A stretch of DNA of 64,000 nt from the NCBI RefSeq assembly GCF_037198315.1, contig NZ_CP144913.1, positions 2,728,001 to 2,792,000 of the forward strand, in the 5' to 3' direction. Below are positions 60,859-64,000 of this stretch, one piece after another. Numbering within the stretch: the stretch's first letter is position 1; each line of letters starts with the position of its first letter. The DNA comes from Janibacter sp. A1S7 (GTDB lineage: Bacteria > Actinomycetota > Actinomycetes > Actinomycetales > Dermatophilaceae). A model generated the notes under the pieces. The model did not search any database and had not been told where the DNA came from. It worked only from the letters and a program-made list of their open reading frames with translations. Made by a program: the position numbers and the translations under genes.

Positions 60859-61007
60859 GCAATTCCTCCCCGTGACTGCGGAGGCCTCGTTGCCACCGCC
60901 ACCGAGCAGACTATGACGTCGACGGCGTGAGCGCGCGTCCAACGAGGAGAGGTCGCTGAACGGCCCCACCCCGCCGCGTGGCATGGAGGGTCGGTCGGGG
61001 CAGCGGC

Positions 61008-62273
61008 CTACTTCAGCTCCTTGCTGGAGTAGCCGAGGACGCGACGGGCAATGACGAGCAGCTGGATCTGCTGCGTGCCCTCGAAGATGTCGAGGATCTT
61101 GGAGTCGCGCGCCCACTTCTCGAGGAGCTCGGTCTCGGCGTAGCCGGTGGCACCGGCGAGCTCGACACAGGCCAGGGAGACGTCGACGCAGGTCCGGCCC
61201 GCCTTCGCCTTGGCCATCGACGCCTCCATCGAGTTCGGCTTGCCGTTGTCGGCCATCCAGGCGGCGCGCAGTGTCAGGAGGTAGGCGCTCTGGTAGTCCG
61301 CCTCCATCTCGATCAGCCGGGCGGCCGCGGCGGACTGGACCTGCGCGGGCCGGTCCCAGTCGACGACGACGCCGGCGTCGGCCAGCAGCGTCGCCGTCTT
61401 GTCGAGCGAGGCCCGGGTCAGGCCCAGCGCCATCGCCGCCACCAGCGGGCGGGTGTTGTCGAAGGTCTGCATCGCGCCACCGAAACCACCCGCGATCCGG
61501 ATCTCCGGGTCACCGAGGAGGTCCTCGGCCGGCACACGACAGTCGTCGAGCACGAAGGCCGCGGTGTCGGAGGCCCGGATGCCGAGCTTGTGCTCCAGTC
61601 GCACCAGCTGCAGGCCCGGGTTGTCACGGCGCACGACGAAGGACTTGATGGCCTGCTTGCCGAGGCTGCGGTCGAGGGTCGCCCACACGACGACCAACTC
61701 GGCGCGCTCACCGGAGGTGACGAAGATCTTCTCTCCGTTGAGGACGTAGTGGTCGCCGTCCCTGGTGGCGGTGGTGCGGATGGCGCCGGAGTCGGATCCG
61801 GTGTCGGGTTCGGTGATCGCCATCGCGGCCCACTTGCCGGCGTAGCGTTCCTTCTGCTCGTCGCTGGCGACGGCGGCGATGGCCGCGTTGCCCAGGCCCT
61901 GACGCGGGATCGACAGGGTCAGACCGACGTCTCCGCGGCAGGTCTCCAGGATCGAGAGCACCGACGAGAGGTTGGATCCGTTCTTGTTCTCCCTCTCACC
62001 CCTGGCGCTCCTCCGGCCGGAGCCGACGGCCGCGACGTCGCCCTCCTGCGCCCCGTCGTCCGTGGCGCGGGTGGTGTTGGAGGCCCCGGCCCCCTGACCG
62101 GCGCCGCCATCGGCCATGCCGTCGATGACGGCGGAGACGAGGTCGAGCTCGGCGGGGTACTCGTGTTCGGCGCGGTCGTACTTCCGCGAGATCGGCCAGA
62201 AGACCTCCTCGGCCATGCCGCGGGCCTGGGAGACGAGCGGGCGGAACTTCTTCGGAACCTCGAGATCGATCAT
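61008..62273 (-). CDS. acyl-CoA dehydrogenase
   Basis: 421 residues from ATG 62273. FAD fold: AMAITEPDTGSDSGAIRTTA (about 171-190), LNGEKIFVTSGERAELVVVWA, and IFEGTQQIQLLVIAR near the C-terminus with the catalytic-base Glu. An Ala/Gly/Asn-rich insertion at about 55-95 breaks the N-terminal helical domain; similar insertions are known in actinobacterial FadE proteins. It lies 92 bp after another acyl-CoA dehydrogenase on the same strand, so a heteromeric enzyme is possible. Confidence 0.9.
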   Translation of the reverse strand: MIDLEVPKKFRPLVSQARGMAEEVFWPISRKYDRAEHEYPAELDLVSAVIDGMADGGAGQGAGASNTTRATDDGAQEGDVAAVGSGRRSARGERENKNGSNLSSVLSILETCRGDVGLTLSIPRQGLGNAAIAAVASDEQKERYAGKWAAMAITEPDTGSDSGAIRTTATRDGDHYVLNGEKIFVTSGERAELVVVWATLDRSLGKQAIKSFVVRRDNPGLQLVRLEHKLGIRASDTAAFVLDDCRVPAEDLLGDPEIRIAGGFGGAMQTFDNTRPLVAAMALGLTRASLDKTATLLADAGVVVDWDRPAQVQSAAAARLIEMEADYQSAYLLTLRAAWMADNGKPNSMEASMAKAKAGRTCVDVSLACVELAGATGYAETELLEKWARDSKILDIFEGTQQIQLLVIARRVLGYSSKELK

Positions 62274-62365
62274 TTTGTCGTGTCCTTCGTGTCGTCGGTG
62301 GCTGCGAGGCGCGACCGGGGAGGGCCACGGGTCTCGGCCCACGGGAAGTTGAGTGGGAGGACCGC

Positions 62366-63691
62366 TCAGACGAGCAGCGTGCCCTCGAGTACCCCGGCGC
62401 CCCGCAGGTCGCGGTACCAGCGCTCGTTGTCGAACTCCTTGACGAAGCCGTGGCCCCCGAGCAGCTGGACGCCGCTCGAGCCGATCCAGGTGGCGTGCCG
62501 CGACACGAGGCTGCGGGCCTGGGCGATCTCGGCGCTCGCGTCCGCACCGCGGTCGAGGAGCGAGGCCGCCTTCCACACCACGAGGCGCAGACCGGCGAGC
62601 TCGATGGCGATGTCGGAGACGGTGAAGGCGACGGCCTGGCGATAGCCGATCGGCTCGCCGAAGGCCTTGCGCTCCTTGACGTACTCACTGACCTGGTCGA
62701 GGACCGCCTGCGAGGTGCCGACGGCAGCCGCAGCCCACGCCAGACGGGCGCGACGGACGGCGTCGCGGTGGTCCTCGGCGGTGCCGAGCACGTCGCTCTC
62801 CGACACGCGAACACCCTCGAGGTGCAGTCGGGCGGTCCGGGCGGCGCGCACGCCCATCGCGGGGTCGTCCTCGACCTGCAGGCCCTCGAGGCCGGCCGTG
62901 ACGATGACGAGGCGGGCCTCGCCGTCGATCTCGGCGGAGACGATGAAGAGCTCGGCCTCCTCGGCGCCGGGCACGAGCGCCTTGACGCCGTCGAGGACGA
63001 TGTCGCCACCCTCACGACGGCCCACGGTCCGCAGGGCGAAGGGGTCGAAGAGCACCTGCGACTCCTGCAGCGCCAGGGCGGCGGCCGGCGGGTTCTCCCC
63101 GGCGAACTCGGTCAGGTAGGTGGCCTGCTGCTCCGCGCTCCCGTAGCCGGCGAGCGCGGTGGCCACAGCCGAACGGGCCATGATCGCGGTGGCGATGCCC
63201 ATGTCGCCACGGGCCAGCTCCTCCAGGACGAGGGCGCCGGTGACGGCAGAGCGCTCCTCGGCGATGCCCTCGAGCTCGGCCGGGACCCCGATGAGGTGCA
63301 GACCCATGTCGGCGGCGGCGGTGCGGACCTCGTCCGGAACGGACCGCTCGGTATCGGCAGTGGCGGCAGCGGGCCGGATGACCTCGTCGGCGAGCTCGCG
63401 AGCCACCCCCTGGATCATCTGCTGGTCCTCGGTGGGTGTGAGGTCGAAGGTCTTCTTCGGCTTCGTCGGGGCCGGACGGGCCGGGTCACCGGAGGCCTTC
63501 TTCCTGGCGAAGCCGCGCCCGGCGGCGGTCTGTGCCTTGAAGCCGGTCACGGCACCCTTGTACAGGTACTTCTCGACCCGAGCGCGCACTTCCTTGTCCT
63601 TCAGACCGGGCAGTCCCCCGGCCTTGGCGATGAGACGCAGGCCGATGCGCTGGCCCTTGTCGGCCAGGGTCATCGTTTCACTGGAAGCCAT
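62366..63691 (-). CDS. acyl-CoA dehydrogenase with N-terminal extension
   Basis: 441 residues from ATG 63691 (AAGGGG seven bases before). About 75 extra N-terminal residues, Lys/Pro-rich at the end (ARPAPTKPKKTFDLTPTEDQ), precede the dehydrogenase fold. Then ALQESQVLFDPFALRTVGRREGGDIVLDG, RKAFGEPIGYRQAVAFTVSDIAIE and LLGGHGFVKEFDNERWYRDLRG. The usual substrate-loop T-E-P is replaced by LQES, so the pair may divide catalytic labour. It is divergent from the partial gene at the right edge, with a palindrome-rich promoter between. Confidence 0.88.
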   Translation of the reverse strand: MASSETMTLADKGQRIGLRLIAKAGGLPGLKDKEVRARVEKYLYKGAVTGFKAQTAAGRGFARKKASGDPARPAPTKPKKTFDLTPTEDQQMIQGVARELADEVIRPAAATADTERSVPDEVRTAAADMGLHLIGVPAELEGIAEERSAVTGALVLEELARGDMGIATAIMARSAVATALAGYGSAEQQATYLTEFAGENPPAAALALQESQVLFDPFALRTVGRREGGDIVLDGVKALVPGAEEAELFIVSAEIDGEARLVIVTAGLEGLQVEDDPAMGVRAARTARLHLEGVRVSESDVLGTAEDHRDAVRRARLAWAAAAVGTSQAVLDQVSEYVKERKAFGEPIGYRQAVAFTVSDIAIELAGLRLVVWKAASLLDRGADASAEIAQARSLVSRHATWIGSSGVQLLGGHGFVKEFDNERWYRDLRGAGVLEGTLLV

Positions 63692-63716
63692 GGGACTACC
63701 CCTTCGTGTGCGGCAA

Positions 63717-63769
63717 ACCGAAAGTGTTCGGTACAGACAGTACCCGCTACAGCGAGTATCGGTAAACCG
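63717..63769 (-). promoter_or_regulatory. palindrome cluster over the acyl-CoA dehydrogenase promoter
   Basis: Candidate promoter on the minus strand: TTTACC (63761-63766), 18 bp, TACTGT (63737-63742). It is overlaid by ACCGAA-N4-TTCGGT (63717-63732), GGTAC-N5-GTACC (63730-63744), TACCCGCT-AC-AGCGAGTA (63741-63758, one mismatch) and CGGT-AA-ACCG (63760-63769). Most likely repressor site(s), for example of a TetR-type fatty-acid regulator. Confidence 0.5.
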
Positions 63770-63959
63770 GTGAGTCACTACGAGCCCGGGTGATCCGCGG
63801 CACAGCAGCCCGTCACCACGCATTCCGACTGCGCGGGTGATCTCACGCACAAGCGGCCCGTCGCGCCCGGTCCCACCCCTTCTACTGACGGTAGCCTGCC
63901 CACAACGGGAGCCCGAGAGGGAGCACCCGACACCAGAGCACGTGAGAGGGATACAGAGC

Positions 63960-64000
63960 ATGGTCGACGTCGACGCCGCGCTGGATGCGTCAGGCCTCAC
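63960..64000 (+). CDS. start of an unidentified gene cut by the window edge
   Basis: ATG 63960 with GAGAGGG upstream opens a frame MVDVDAALDASGL that runs off the end. Divergent to the acyl-CoA dehydrogenase, from which it is separated by 268 bp. Thirteen residues are too few to name a family. Confidence 0.4.
   Translation, partial: MVDVDAALDASGL

Overview
The window is high-GC (about 70 % in coding DNA), densely packed actinobacterial chromosome. The rRNA operon carries the extra actinobacterial 23S helix. The 16S-23S spacer has no tRNA. Many genes start with GTG, and the nth-crp-ponA2 neighbourhood matches the Mycobacterium tuberculosis Rv3672c-Rv3683 order. The gene set fits Micrococcales (Intrasporangiaceae or a neighbouring family); I cannot resolve the genus by eye.

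Layout. 1-5426: 3'-truncated rRNA operon on the minus strand (23S, spacer, 16S, leader, promoter). 5427-16780: a conserved housekeeping block with a membrane protein, Nudix/nth, Crp-type regulator, MBL hydrolase/Nudix/RidA/DUF4177, two Get3/ArsA-like ATPases, PonA2-type PBP, YqeY and metallophosphoesterase. 16868-19407: tRNA-Pro, VOC, YoaK, YchJ and a crotonase with unusual active-site residues. 19419-27738: minus-strand genes for PPi-type phosphofructokinase, LytR_C protein, an Asd-like protein without its catalytic cysteine, aspartokinase, DUF5063, recR and dnaX. 27807-31404: FMN reductase, a membrane coiled-coil protein with a 36-bp tandem repeat array, SRP RNA, two tRNA-Ser and a second LytR_C protein. 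31461-37217: sulfatase with its formylglycine-generating enzyme, tadA/upp, PH-domain protein. 37417-46482: pntAB, DUF421, a PLP decarboxylase/lyase with a GPH transporter, an alanine-type aminotransferase and a CrcB pair. 46523-53494: an amine/omega-amino-acid catabolic island (CaiB CoA-transferase, permease, GabT, PucR regulator, GabD). 53549-59000: MarR regulator, the B12-dependent fused isobutyryl-CoA mutase IcmF, two DUF202 proteins and a BtuF-like protein without signal peptide. 59068-63691: secreted subtilase and two acyl-CoA dehydrogenases. A gene start is cut by the right edge.

Regulatory architecture. At least a dozen start codons lie 6-7 nt downstream of a TANNNT -10 hexamer, which predicts leaderless mRNAs, including divergent pairs only 29-50 bp apart. 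Clear palindromes occur upstream of crp, between pucR and gabD, in front of both marR and icmF, and upstream of the acyl-CoA dehydrogenase. A 9-mer, CGAAGGGGG, occurs about 18 times on both strands, in several reading frames and in terminators.

I found no CRISPR array, insertion sequence or prophage. The most interesting leads are the MarR-IcmF shared operator, the catalytic island that may use 5-aminovalerate rather than GABA, the Asd-like protein fused by overlap to lysC, the repeat-array membrane protein and the leaderless minigene at 30559.
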